Source: an uncultured Bacteroidales bacterium
Lineage (GTDB): Bacteria; Bacteroidota; Bacteroidia; Bacteroidales; F082
Assembly: GCA_947304185.1 (NCBI GenBank)
Contig: CAMZAM010000003.1
Coordinates: 62,001-126,000 of the forward strand
Reading direction: 5' to 3'
Length of the DNA: 64,000 nucleotides
Of the stretch, positions 8,578-17,048 are shown piece after piece; the first letter of the stretch is position 1; each line of letters begins with the position of its first letter. The notes beneath the pieces are model-generated. The model had not been told where the DNA came from, searched no databases, and worked only from the letters and a program-made list of their open reading frames with translations. The position numbers and the translations under genes were made by a program.

Positions 8578-11500
8578 ATGTATAAAAAGATTTTAATAGG
8601 GTTTCTGTTATTTTTCACGACGATAACCGGTTTGATTGCCGGCAATTCATTGCTTGATAGCGGCGTCTGGTATAAGATGTCGATATCTTCGACGGGTATG
8701 TATAAGCTGACATATTCCGACCTGTCGGCAATGGGCGTGGACGTGGCAAACATCGACCCGAGAAATATCAGGATTTATCATAATGGCGGCGGCATATTGC
8801 CAAAGATCAACAAATATTATTATCCCGACGACCTCTACGAGATACCTATTTACGTCTCAGGCGAGGATGACGGCGTGTTTAACCAGAACGACTATATCCT
8901 TTTCTACGCCAGAGGTCCAGTGACATGGTGCTATAACCGCGGAAGACAGTTTTATCATCATGTTAAAAACCCTTACACCAACTATACCTATGCTTTCCTG
9001 ACTGTGGCCGACAGTGCAGGAAGGCGTATAGCCACGGCAACGGCGCCAAGTGGAGCAGAGGTTACTAGTGTCACCGATTTCATCGATTATAAAGTTATCG
9101 ACCGCGACGAGGTGAACATCAATAACATGGGATGTACCTGGTTTTTCGATAGATTCGACATCACATTGCAGCGCGATTACGATTTCTCGTTTGATAATAT
9201 CAACACATCGAAAATGGCTAAGATGAAGGTGTCGATGGCCTCAAAGAACCAATCGTCGGCCTCCATGTCGTTAAAATATAACAACAGGACGTTGTATACC
9301 AAGTCATTCGGAAACACGTCGGCTACGACATACGCATCGTGGGATACCGCTTGTTTGGTGAGTTTTGCGGTGACGGGAAGCCCGATAAAAATCAAAGCAA
9401 ACTATAGCAGGTCACTCACATCATCGGTGGCATGGATGGATTATATCTCAGTCAATGCATGGCGCTATCTCAGGATGAGCGGCGATGTGATGCAGTTCCG
9501 TAACCCGGAATGCAGCGACGCCGAATCTGTTTATGAGTATCAACTTGGGAACGCAGGCAGCGCAGTGAAAATCTGGGATGTAACCGACCCGATAAACCCG
9601 GCGGAGCTGCAGACCACGCTGTCATCAAATACCATGTCGTTCAGAGTCAACGGTGACTATAAAAACCAGTTTGTCGCATTCAACGGCAACAGCTTCAACA
9701 GTCCGACATTCGTCGGCAAGGTGGCTAATCAGAATCTGCATGCGATGAAAGATATTGACTATCTGATTATTACGCATCCGTCGTTCCAGTCACATGCCGA
9801 ACGTCTTAAAGAGATACACTCACGAATCGACGACCTCGTTATCGAGATAGTACAGCCCCAATATATATATAATGAGTTCTCATGTGGCGCTCAGGACCTT
9901 GCGGGCATCCGTAACTTCATCAAGATGCTGTATAACAACAGCAGTGAGGAACATAGAATAAAATATGTGCTGCTCTTTGGTGACGCGTCGTACGATTATA
10001 AGAATCCTGAGGTGTGTTTCATTCCTACGTGGGAGTCGTTTAACAGCTGTCAGATCACTTCTTCTGTTGTGACCGATGATTTTTACGTCTGTTTTGGTGA
10101 TAATGAAGGTGATATGGAAGCTGGTGACTCGGTATACGGGTCGTGTATAGACGCCGCGATAGGACGAATGCCTGTGGCGACTTCGGCAGAAGCTACCGAC
10201 GTGCTTGACAAGATCGAGGCGTACATTGCTAAGAACTCGTCGTCGATGAGCAACTGGCGTAACGTGATAACCCTGATGTGCGACGATGAGGACAGCAGCT
10301 TCATCTCCAATATGGAGTATCTGGCCAATAATGTCAACGAGTGGGGTGGTGATGTCATCGTCGATAAGATATATCTTGACGCATACAACCAGATAGCTAC
10401 GGCGAGCGGTCAGCGTTGCCCCGAGATCAACGAGGCTATAGCAAACAGAATCTCTCGCGGCACATTAGTTTATGCATACAACGGCCACGGCGGTGAGATC
10501 GGTCTCGGTGATGAGCGTATTATCACCATTCCGGATATCAACTCATGGCAAAACCTTCCAATGTGTCCGCTTTTCATCACTGCTACCTGTGAGTTCAGCA
10601 GATATGACGATCACACCAGGACATCGGCGGGCGAGATAATGTTTAAAAGCCCTAAGGGCGGCTCCATTGCCATGATCACCACGGCCAGGACTACATCAAA
10701 CAGCCGTTCGCTACTCGTCAGAGCATTTGAGAATATGTTCCAGATGTATGGTGGAGAGTATCCTACCATGGGCGAGATTTATATGCATGCAAAGGCCGAT
10801 TCGTCGAGAAACACGAGGGTGTTTACCCTTTTCGGCGACCCGGCATTGCGTCTGGCATATCCGAAATATAATGTCGTTTTGACAGAAATCAACGGCAAAC
10901 CTGCACTGTCATCCAATGATACTCTTAAAGCATTGAGTAATATTGAGTTACGAGGTGAGGTGAGAGATAACTTCGGAGAGAAGATGACTGACTTCAACGG
11001 TATAGTGAGCGTGTCGGTTTATGACAAGGAAAACACCTATCGCACTAAAGGCGACAACGGCTCTCCTGCGACCACGTTCACAATGCGTAACAGCCTGCTA
11101 TTTGAAGGAAAGACAGCTGTTGAGGAAGGTGATTTTGTGATAACATTCACGGTTCCTAAAGATATCAACTACAGCTATGGCGACGGTTTGATCAGCTTCT
11201 ATGCCACTGACTATGTAACCGATGCCAACGGTTTGTTCCATAATATCGTGGTGGGCGGATATAACGACGAGGCGATACCCGATGTCGACGGTCCTAAGGC
11301 ACGAGTGTTCATCGACGACACCTTGTTCGTCAATGGCGGAATTACTAACGAGAATCCGGTTTTCTACGCATTGGTGAAGGATGAACATGGCATCAACACT
11401 ACGGGTGCCGGTATTGGACACGACATCACCATGACTCTGACAGGAGCCACCAATAAGACCTACGTCTTGAATGCTTATTACGAGAATATGTATGGAAACG

Positions 11501-11937
11501 ATTGGGGCACAATAGCTTACCGCTTATATGGGCTCAATGAAGGTGACCATCATCTGCGTTTCAAAGTATGGGACATCTATAATAACTCAACCACGGTTTG
11601 TCTTGATTTTACTGTCGTTAAGAGCGGATTTATCGCCATCGAGAACCTTTACAACGCTCCGAATCCGATGACGAGCTACACCAACTTCGGTTTCGAGCAT
11701 AACCAGAAGGGTAATATCGACATCGAAATCAATATCTTCAATATCAGCGGACAGCTCGTGAAGAGCATAAAAGACAACCGATATGGCACGTCGACGCGTA
11801 TCGACCCGATATACTGGGACGGCACGTCTGACAACGGGACGCCACTGCCGTCTGGGATATACGTATACAACGTGACTATAACGAACAGCAACAACGAGAA
11901 ACACTCGACGTTCTCCAAGTTGGTCATAGCAAGATAA
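8578..11937 (+). CDS. porU: T9SS sortase PorU (C25 gingipain-family signal peptidase)
   Basis: PorU removes C-terminal sorting domains from T9SS cargo at the cell surface and attaches them to A-LPS. The 1119-residue product begins with a signal peptide (MYKKILIGFLLFF ... GLIAG), then LLDSGVWYKMSISSTGMYKLTY, the usual PorU opening. The C25 catalytic pair is visible: His637 in YNGHGGEIG and Cys671 in ITATCEFSRYD. The protein ends in Ig-like domains and a gliding-type CTD (FNISGQLVKSI, WDGTSDNGTPLPSGIYVY). An upstream in-frame start at 8509 is rejected because the -7 box lies inside that extension. porV follows 76 bp downstream. Confidence 0.95.
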   Translation: MYKKILIGFLLFFTTITGLIAGNSLLDSGVWYKMSISSTGMYKLTYSDLSAMGVDVANIDPRNIRIYHNGGGILPKINKYYYPDDLYEIPIYVSGEDDGVFNQNDYILFYARGPVTWCYNRGRQFYHHVKNPYTNYTYAFLTVADSAGRRIATATAPSGAEVTSVTDFIDYKVIDRDEVNINNMGCTWFFDRFDITLQRDYDFSFDNINTSKMAKMKVSMASKNQSSASMSLKYNNRTLYTKSFGNTSATTYASWDTACLVSFAVTGSPIKIKANYSRSLTSSVAWMDYISVNAWRYLRMSGDVMQFRNPECSDAESVYEYQLGNAGSAVKIWDVTDPINPAELQTTLSSNTMSFRVNGDYKNQFVAFNGNSFNSPTFVGKVANQNLHAMKDIDYLIITHPSFQSHAERLKEIHSRIDDLVIEIVQPQYIYNEFSCGAQDLAGIRNFIKMLYNNSSEEHRIKYVLLFGDASYDYKNPEVCFIPTWESFNSCQITSSVVTDDFYVCFGDNEGDMEAGDSVYGSCIDAAIGRMPVATSAEATDVLDKIEAYIAKNSSSMSNWRNVITLMCDDEDSSFISNMEYLANNVNEWGGDVIVDKIYLDAYNQIATASGQRCPEINEAIANRISRGTLVYAYNGHGGEIGLGDERIITIPDINSWQNLPMCPLFITATCEFSRYDDHTRTSAGEIMFKSPKGGSIAMITTARTTSNSRSLLVRAFENMFQMYGGEYPTMGEIYMHAKADSSRNTRVFTLFGDPALRLAYPKYNVVLTEINGKPALSSNDTLKALSNIELRGEVRDNFGEKMTDFNGIVSVSVYDKENTYRTKGDNGSPATTFTMRNSLLFEGKTAVEEGDFVITFTVPKDINYSYGDGLISFYATDYVTDANGLFHNIVVGGYNDEAIPDVDGPKARVFIDDTLFVNGGITNENPVFYALVKDEHGINTTGAGIGHDITMTLTGATNKTYVLNAYYENMYGNDWGTIAYRLYGLNEGDHHLRFKVWDIYNNSTTVCLDFTVVKSGFIAIENLYNAPNPMTSYTNFGFEHNQKGNIDIEINIFNISGQLVKSIKDNRYGTSTRIDPIYWDGTSDNGTPLPSGIYVYNVTITNSNNEKHSTFSKLVIAR

Positions 11938-11991
11938 TTTTATATTTTATACAATAATAAAAATTACTTAGCGTTAAAAGAGGTAAATGTT

Positions 11992-11999
11992 TATTTTTG
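11992..11999 (+). promoter_or_regulatory. -7 box of porV promoter
   Basis: TATTTTTG followed by C lies 14 bp before the porV start. No clear -33 box is seen upstream. It would let porV be transcribed separately from porU. Confidence 0.6.
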
Positions 12000-12013
12000 C
12001 AGAATAATTTTTG

Positions 12014-13258
12014 ATGAATATGTTTAAAAAATCTTTCGTTATTTTGATGAGTCTCCTAATGATGGGATTCATCGCTAAAGCACAAATCAATTCAGGTGAA
12101 GAGACAGGTCAGGATCTTGAGTATAACGTCATTTCAACGGCTGTACCGTTTATGATTATCGCTCCTGACGCACGTTCCGCAGGTATGGGTGATTTAGGTG
12201 TTTCAACATCGCCTGATGTTTATTCAATGCATTGGAATGCAGCGAAATACGCATTTATTGAAGACGACTTCAGCGTCGGTTTGGCCTACAGCCCGTGGTT
12301 GAGAAAACTCGTCCCGGATATGAATATCGCTTACCTTGCAGTGTCGAAGCGCGTCAGCAGTAAGTCAACAATTGCCGGTTCGTTGAAGTATTTCTCACTT
12401 GGTGAGATTAACTTCCGTGGTGAAGCCAACGAAGATTTGGGAACATATTCTCCAAACGAGTTCGCTGTCGACCTCTGCTATTCGAGAAAACTCGGTGACT
12501 ATCTGTCAGCAGCAGTGGCAGGTCGTTTCATCTATTCGCACCTCACACAGGGCGTCGGCAACTATTCGCGTGCAGCATGGTCGGTAGCGGCTGACATCGG
12601 TGTATACTATCAGCGTCCAGTTAATTTCAACACTATCGACGGTGAGTTCTCATGGGGTGTGGCTATCACCAATATGGGTAGTAAGATGAGCTATACCGTG
12701 GCCAACTCAAGAACCGACTTTATCCCGACCAACCTTCGTTTAGGCCCATCATTGAAACTCAATATCGATGATTTCAACTCATTGGCATTCTCAGTGGATA
12801 TCAATAAGTTACTCGTTCCAACACCACCTATCTACGCAAGAGATGCTGATGGTGCTTTGATTCCTGATGGCAATGGCGGATTTGTCATTGAAAAGGGTAA
12901 GAGCAACGATGTATCAATGATTCAGGGTATGATACAGTCGTTCTACGACGCTCCAGGCGGATTTAGCGAGGAGATGAAAGAGTTTACCTTGAGCATCGGC
13001 ACTGAATATTGGTATAACAAGACTTTCGCAGTGCGTGCAGGTTTCTTCCATGAGTCGAAGATGAAAGGTAACCGTCGTTATCTCACCTTCGGTGCAGGTC
13101 TGCGTTATAACGTGTTCGCACTCGACGTGTCGTATCTTGTGCCTGTCAACAACAGATCCAACTCAGGAACGAATCCTCTTGAAGGCACATTACGTTTCAA
13201 CCTCGCATTCAACATTAACAAGTGGGGTGAGAATACGAAACTTGAAAGAGTCGACTAA
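12014..13258 (+). CDS. porV: T9SS outer-membrane protein PorV (LptO)
   Basis: This 414-residue FadL-like outer-membrane beta-barrel starts with a signal peptide (MNMFKKSFVILMSLLMMGFIAKAQ). The PorV hallmarks follow: NVISTAVPFMIIAPDARSAG, MGDLGVSTSPDVYSMHWN, AYSPWLRKLVPDMNIAYLA, YFSLGEINF and a final strand run ending in LRFNLAFNI. PorV shuttles T9SS cargo from the translocon to the PorU attachment complex. Its pairing with porU supports the call. The stop overlaps the stop of the convergent C25 protease gene by 3 bp. The ATG at 12014 is preferred over the TTG just before it. Confidence 0.95.
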   Translation: MNMFKKSFVILMSLLMMGFIAKAQINSGEETGQDLEYNVISTAVPFMIIAPDARSAGMGDLGVSTSPDVYSMHWNAAKYAFIEDDFSVGLAYSPWLRKLVPDMNIAYLAVSKRVSSKSTIAGSLKYFSLGEINFRGEANEDLGTYSPNEFAVDLCYSRKLGDYLSAAVAGRFIYSHLTQGVGNYSRAAWSVAADIGVYYQRPVNFNTIDGEFSWGVAITNMGSKMSYTVANSRTDFIPTNLRLGPSLKLNIDDFNSLAFSVDINKLLVPTPPIYARDADGALIPDGNGGFVIEKGKSNDVSMIQGMIQSFYDAPGGFSEEMKEFTLSIGTEYWYNKTFAVRAGFFHESKMKGNRRYLTFGAGLRYNVFALDVSYLVPVNNRSNSGTNPLEGTLRFNLAFNINKWGENTKLERVD

Positions 13259-15075
13259 TCTTTAATGAAGATATGTGGGGACGTGGCGTGCTGCGTCCCT
13301 TTTTTTATTTCAACGAAATAAATGCCGGCTGGCATATCGTTGCAGTCTATTTCAATATTATCGCCTGAATTGTTGGCGATATTTTTCATTACCTGTCCTA
13401 AGACATTGAAAATCACGACGTTATCGATATCTTTGCCTTCGATGTGAAGGATGTCGTGGGTAGGATTGGGGTAGATGCTGAAGTCGGCAAGGCTGTTTTC
13501 GTCGACGCCAATGTGTTTTGTGACGCTGATGTAGCTCTCATGTCGGAAACGGTTCTGTTTTGTAGCCACCACCTTTATTATATCACCTTCTTTTAATACA
13601 TTGGTGTAATGCAGTGTCAGCATGTCGCTGTTGGCTTTTCCTCGTGCAATGAGTTCGTTGTCGACTGATAAGGCTATATGAGCGCCGTCGTCGGCATGAA
13701 ATGTGATATACATCGTGCCAGGAAGTACTGTCTCGGGATGTGTGATCGCTAATTGTTGCGGTACTTCTGAATAGAGTTGCAGATAGGCGTCACCGAAATA
13801 ATGAAAGAGGTGGTAGGTGATGGGTTTCATCCCGGCATTTGATGGGAATACAGAATGCTGGAGATAGTATTTTCCGTAGGCGTTGGCGAATGCTGGATAT
13901 TGAAAATCGAAGCTTTCTCCGTAGTCGGGCAGGAAATCGGGGTAGAGGTAGTCGACAAAGCCCCATACGTAGGTGTCGTTGACGTAGGAATACGACAGCT
14001 GTGAGGCAGCGATGACGCCCACGGCACCTTTCGGCACACGCAGAAAACGCTCGGCGAGACAGTCGGTGGTGTCGGCACCGTAGCTGAAGTCGCCGGTCTG
14101 ACAGTTAGCCGACATAATGAATGTGAGTTTGTCGTTGTTGAGATGGTTGATAAACCAATTGTTGTATTCCGGCTCGCCCCACGACTGAAAGGTGCCGTGG
14201 TCGCGGTGTATTAAGAAGTAGGTACCGTCTTCTATGGCCTGCGTTATCTTATTGGCGTTACCGCTCCAGTCGGTGAGATGTGACATGGTGGAAGGGATGT
14301 AACCCAGCCCATCGGGACCGAAGTAGTCAAGCACCAGATTAGTTTTCTGTCCTGTCGACCACACTGAGTCAGGTGTGCCTTGATGTATGCCATTGATATG
14401 TATGACGTCTTTGCCGTTGTTCTCGAAGTATCCTGCCACGATCTCGGTGCACAGCTGAAACCAGCGTGAGCGTTGGTAACCCATGGCTGTCACGACGTGG
14501 TTGTAGTAATACTCGTCGGTATATGGGTTGAGTTCATATTCGAGTGTCTTCTGCACCATTAGCCGCGCCTCGCCGCCGTTCGCTGCCGGCATGCGCGCTA
14601 TTACCATATCGGGAAGACCGTCGTTGTCGAAGTCGACGAGTTTATTGTCGGCAAGATATGGTTCATAGTTATGGCCGTCGGGATGATCGTAGAGGGCGTA
14701 TGACGTGATGCCTCGGGTAGGGTCGGAGTGGTAGTCGCCGAGCAGCAGAACGGCGGCGGGGCTGGGGTTCCAGTTGTTAAAGCCGTCTTGAAGGTAAGAC
14801 TTCAAATTGGCAGGTTCGTTGGCGCCTACTTCTTCCAGCGTCACCACTCGTGTCATTATTCCCTGCTCCTCCCTGAAGTCGCGGAGCGTGTCGGCCCATG
14901 CTTTTATTGAAGCGTCGTTAGGGGTGATGATGAGGTAGTCGCAGCCGTCACGACGTGAATCGTCGAGAGGCGAAAACCTCGGAACATTGAGAAAATCGGG
15001 GATTTGAGCAAAAACAGTGTGACTGGTTGCTAAAACCAATAATAATGATGATAATATTTTTGTTAGTTTTTGCAT
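13255..15075 (-). CDS. Secreted gingipain-like C25 cysteine protease with T9SS sorting domain
   Basis: The 606-residue product has a signal peptide (MQKLTKILSS ... HTVFAQ) and a C25 catalytic domain. It includes CDYLIITPNDASI, VLLLGDYHSDPT, DMVIARMPAANG, catalytic His293 in HRDHGTFQSWG and Cys325 in SANCQTGDFSYG. An Ig-like region and a type A CTD (DFSIYPNPTHDILHI, VLGQVMKNI, MPAGIYFVEI) follow. It lacks the long propeptide of gingipains. The longer frame upstream to 15255 is rejected because its extra residues (CHSERNEVKSRNL) are a translated dispersed repeat. The final CTD strand contains an in-frame GGGACG palindrome (GTQHATSP). Its place beside porUV suggests a dedicated cargo. Confidence 0.9.
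   Translation of the reverse strand: MQKLTKILSSLLLVLATSHTVFAQIPDFLNVPRFSPLDDSRRDGCDYLIITPNDASIKAWADTLRDFREEQGIMTRVVTLEEVGANEPANLKSYLQDGFNNWNPSPAAVLLLGDYHSDPTRGITSYALYDHPDGHNYEPYLADNKLVDFDNDGLPDMVIARMPAANGGEARLMVQKTLEYELNPYTDEYYYNHVVTAMGYQRSRWFQLCTEIVAGYFENNGKDVIHINGIHQGTPDSVWSTGQKTNLVLDYFGPDGLGYIPSTMSHLTDWSGNANKITQAIEDGTYFLIHRDHGTFQSWGEPEYNNWFINHLNNDKLTFIMSANCQTGDFSYGADTTDCLAERFLRVPKGAVGVIAASQLSYSYVNDTYVWGFVDYLYPDFLPDYGESFDFQYPAFANAYGKYYLQHSVFPSNAGMKPITYHLFHYFGDAYLQLYSEVPQQLAITHPETVLPGTMYITFHADDGAHIALSVDNELIARGKANSDMLTLHYTNVLKEGDIIKVVATKQNRFRHESYISVTKHIGVDENSLADFSIYPNPTHDILHIEGKDIDNVVIFNVLGQVMKNIANNSGDNIEIDCNDMPAGIYFVEIKKGTQHATSPHIFIKD
13276..13297. repeat. GGGACG-family palindrome inside the C25 protease sorting domain
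   Basis: Arms GGGACGTGG and CTGCGTCCC (with G-U pairs) surround a CGTG centre. On the minus strand it is read in frame as GTQHATSP near the C-terminus of the protease and is followed at once by HIFIKD and the stop. A T-run follows on the plus strand, so it may also act as the porV terminator. Confidence 0.75.
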
Positions 15076-15084
15076 AGTTTGTAT

Positions 15085-15122
15085 GAGATTCCTCGACTTC
15101 ACTTCGTTTCGCTCGGAATGAC
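15085..15122. repeat. Half copy of the GTCATTTCGA repeat (right end)
   Basis: This matches the right arm of the full element at 15462-15565, from GAGATTCCTCGACTTC to GCTCGGAATGAC. It lies in the 5' leader of the C25 protease gene, between its -7 box and its ATG. Confidence 0.7.
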
Positions 15123-15128
15123 AGCATG

Positions 15129-15136
15129 CAAAAATA
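15129..15136 (-). promoter_or_regulatory. -7 box for the C25 protease gene
   Basis: On the minus strand TATTTTTG followed by CATGC fits the Bacteroidota -7 element. It lies 54 bp upstream of the ATG at 15075. Its -33 region would overlap the rpmH terminator. Confidence 0.5.
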
Positions 15137-15138
15137 CA

Positions 15139-15172
15139 AAAAAAAGAGACAACATCACATTGTCTCTTTTTT
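15139..15172 (-). terminator. rpmH terminator
   Basis: An 11-bp stem (AAAAGAGACAA against TTGTCTCTTTT) with a CATCACA loop and T-tracts on both sides lies 40 bp after the rpmH stop. The loop shares the CACATTGT core with the hairpins at 31116 and 35888. Confidence 0.75.
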
Positions 15173-15211
15173 AACCTTAAATAATTAATTATTAGGTACG
15201 GCTTCGCAGAA

Positions 15212-15358
15212 TTAATACTCGTCAGATACTGTAAGCTTCTTTCTGCCTTTTGCACGACGGGCTTTCAAAACCTTACGACCGTTGGCAGTAGCCATTCTTT
15301 CTCTGAAACCGTGTTTGTTCTTGCGTCTTCTGTTCGATGGTTGAAATGTACGTTTCAT
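15212..15358 (-). CDS. rpmH: 50S ribosomal protein L34
   Basis: This 48-residue, strongly basic protein runs from [22 protein letters not shown] through [18 protein letters not shown] to the C-terminus, the highly conserved L34 sequence. It is a structural protein of the large ribosomal subunit. It has its own promoter (TTG at 15432-15434, 19 bp, TAATTTTG at 15405-15412) and a hairpin terminator, so it is a single-gene unit. It is not next to dnaA or rnpA here, unlike the classical order in many bacteria. Confidence 0.97.
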   Translation of the reverse strand: MKRTFQPSNRRRKNKHGFRERMATANGRKVLKARRAKGRKKLTVSDEY

Positions 15359-15404
15359 TTTCTTATGTATTTATTTTTTTCTTTTTTCCTAAAATTTCGG
15401 ACTG

Positions 15405-15434
15405 CAAAATTACACATTATTTTGATACGTACAA
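15405..15434 (-). promoter_or_regulatory. rpmH promoter (-33 and -7 boxes)
   Basis: On the minus strand TTG (15434-15432), a 19-bp spacer and TAATTTTG (15412-15405) match the Bacteroidota sigma-ABfr-type promoter. The ATG is 46 bp downstream of the -7 box. Confidence 0.75.
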
Positions 15435-15461
15435 CATTTTTTTGAAAAATTATTTTTTATT

Positions 15462-15565
15462 GTCATTTCGACTGTAGCGAAGCGAAACGGAGAAATCCTC
15501 CATCAACGAAATCGTTAGTGACTACAGAGGATTTCTCGACTTCATTTCATTTCGCTCGAAATGAC
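15462..15565. repeat. GTCATTTCGA inverted-repeat element (MITE-like), full copy
   Basis: This 104-bp element has terminal inverted repeats GTCATTTCGA/TCGAAATGAC. The arms continue inward (AGCGAAGCGAAACGGAGAAATCCTC against GAGGATTTCTCGACTTC...TTTCGCT), so the whole unit folds as one long hairpin. It lies 8 bp after the pepD stop and upstream of the rpmH promoter. It carries no coding frame. Half copies lie at 15085-15122 and 51320-51360. It resembles the palindromic repeats common in Bacteroidota intergenic DNA and may end pepD transcription. Confidence 0.8.
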
Positions 15566-15572
15566 GGTGAGG

Positions 15573-17027
15573 TTATTTCTCCGGCACGTTCTTGAGAGTC
15601 TCAACTAAAAATTCCCAGAACGGAGCTACTGATTCGATGAGCAGTGCCTCGTCTGGTGAGTGTGGGTGAACAAGGGTGGGACCGAACGAAATCATATCCC
15701 AATTAGGATATTTTGCGCCCAAAATTCCGCATTCGAGACCGGCATGGATGACCATCACCTTAGGCTCTTTGCCGAATTTGTCTTTGTACACCTTCTTCAT
15801 TGTGGCGAGGATAGGGCTGTCGATGTTCGGTTTCCAGCCGTGGTATGAGCCGCTCGACTCTGCCTTGGCGCCGTGGTCTTCGAGGACTTTGCGTGCGTCT
15901 TCAGCGAGTTTGTCTTTGAGTTCGTCAACCAAGCCGCGTTGCAGTGAGCATGTGATGATCTTGCCTTTCTCAAGTTTCACAAGAGCTAGGTTCGATGATG
16001 TCTCCACTGTGCCTTCGAAGTCTTTCGACATCCCGATAACGCCGTTAGGATATTTTGCGATGGCTTCCATCATGTTCTTGAAAGTCTTGTTGTCGATGAC
16101 TTTAGCTGGCATCTCCGCATCTTCCACGAGGACTGCGAGATCCGGCTCCGCTTCGGCAAACTGTTCTTTCACAGCTGTCTCGTATTCAACGACGAATTTC
16201 TTCATCTTGTCTGCTTTGTCGGCAGGAACCACCACTGTGGCGAACGACTCTCTTGGGATGGCGTTACGTAAGCTGCCTCCGTTGATGGTGGCGAGACGCA
16301 CGCCGAATTTCTGCGACACCATAATTAATAAGGTGTTCATGATCTTGTTGGCGTTGCCTCTTCCGAGGTTGATGTCCATACCTGAGTGGCCGCCCTTTAA
16401 TCCTTTGACTATCAGTTGGAATGCTGCCATATCTGCTGGCACCTTCTCCATCTTAGGTGTCCATGTGCCGTTGGTGTCGATGCCGCCTGCGCAGCCCACG
16501 TAGAGCTCGCCTTCGGTCTCTGAGTCCATGTTGAGCAGGATGTCGCCTTTCAGGACCTTTGATTTAAGTTTGTTAGCGCCAGTCATGCCTGTCTCTTCGT
16601 CGATGGTGAAGAGGGCTTCAATAGGGCCGTGTTCGAGGTTCTTTGCTGCGAGAACTCCCATGGCTGCTGCTGCTCCGAGACCGTCGTCAGCGCCGAGAGT
16701 GGTGCCTTTAGCGCGTACCCAACCGTTGTCGATGTAAGTCTCGATAGGGTCTTTCTCGAAGTCATGCACGGTGTCGGCGTTTTTCTGTGGCACCATGTCG
16801 AGGTGAGCCTGCAGGATGATGCCTTTACGGTTCTCATAACCCGGAGTCGCTGGCTTGCGGATGATGACGTTGCCGGCTGCATCGACGATGGTCTCCAGAC
16901 CGAGGTCTTCACCGAATTTCTTCATGAATGCTATGACCTGCGCCTCTTTCTTCGATGGACGCGGGATGCGGGTCAGACTGTAGAAGTTTTCAAATACTTC
17001 TTTTGGTTGTAATTCGTTGATTGTCAT
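15573..17027 (-). CDS. pepD: Aminoacyl-histidine (Xaa-His) dipeptidase, M20C
   Basis: This 484-residue cytoplasmic metallopeptidase cleaves dipeptides such as carnosine-type Xaa-His. The M20 metal site is readable: QAHLDMVPQK (first His), TTLGADDGLGAAAAMG (bridging Asp) and TIDEETGMTGA (catalytic Glu and metal ligand). The dimerisation domain has LKGGHSGMDINLGRGNANK. The C-terminal VIHAGLECGILG and GPTLVHPHSPDE supply further ligands. It starts 21 bp after the H-cluster protein gene, so it may be transcribed with that cassette although no functional link is obvious. It would finish the breakdown of peptides released by the secreted proteases nearby. Confidence 0.95.
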   Translation of the reverse strand: MTINELQPKEVFENFYSLTRIPRPSKKEAQVIAFMKKFGEDLGLETIVDAAGNVIIRKPATPGYENRKGIILQAHLDMVPQKNADTVHDFEKDPIETYIDNGWVRAKGTTLGADDGLGAAAAMGVLAAKNLEHGPIEALFTIDEETGMTGANKLKSKVLKGDILLNMDSETEGELYVGCAGGIDTNGTWTPKMEKVPADMAAFQLIVKGLKGGHSGMDINLGRGNANKIMNTLLIMVSQKFGVRLATINGGSLRNAIPRESFATVVVPADKADKMKKFVVEYETAVKEQFAEAEPDLAVLVEDAEMPAKVIDNKTFKNMMEAIAKYPNGVIGMSKDFEGTVETSSNLALVKLEKGKIITCSLQRGLVDELKDKLAEDARKVLEDHGAKAESSGSYHGWKPNIDSPILATMKKVYKDKFGKEPKVMVIHAGLECGILGAKYPNWDMISFGPTLVHPHSPDEALLIESVAPFWEFLVETLKNVPEK

Positions 17028-17048
17028 AATGTTATATTTTTAGAATGA

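Noticed and set aside
15076-15255. 60-residue N-terminal extension of the C25 protease
   Set aside because: It translates the rpmH terminator area and a dispersed repeat (SERNEVKSRNL), and the true signal peptide begins at 15075.
15676-16503. Antisense open frame opposite pepD (275 codons)
   Set aside because: pepD is a clear full-length enzyme on the other strand and the antisense product shows no motif or signal.
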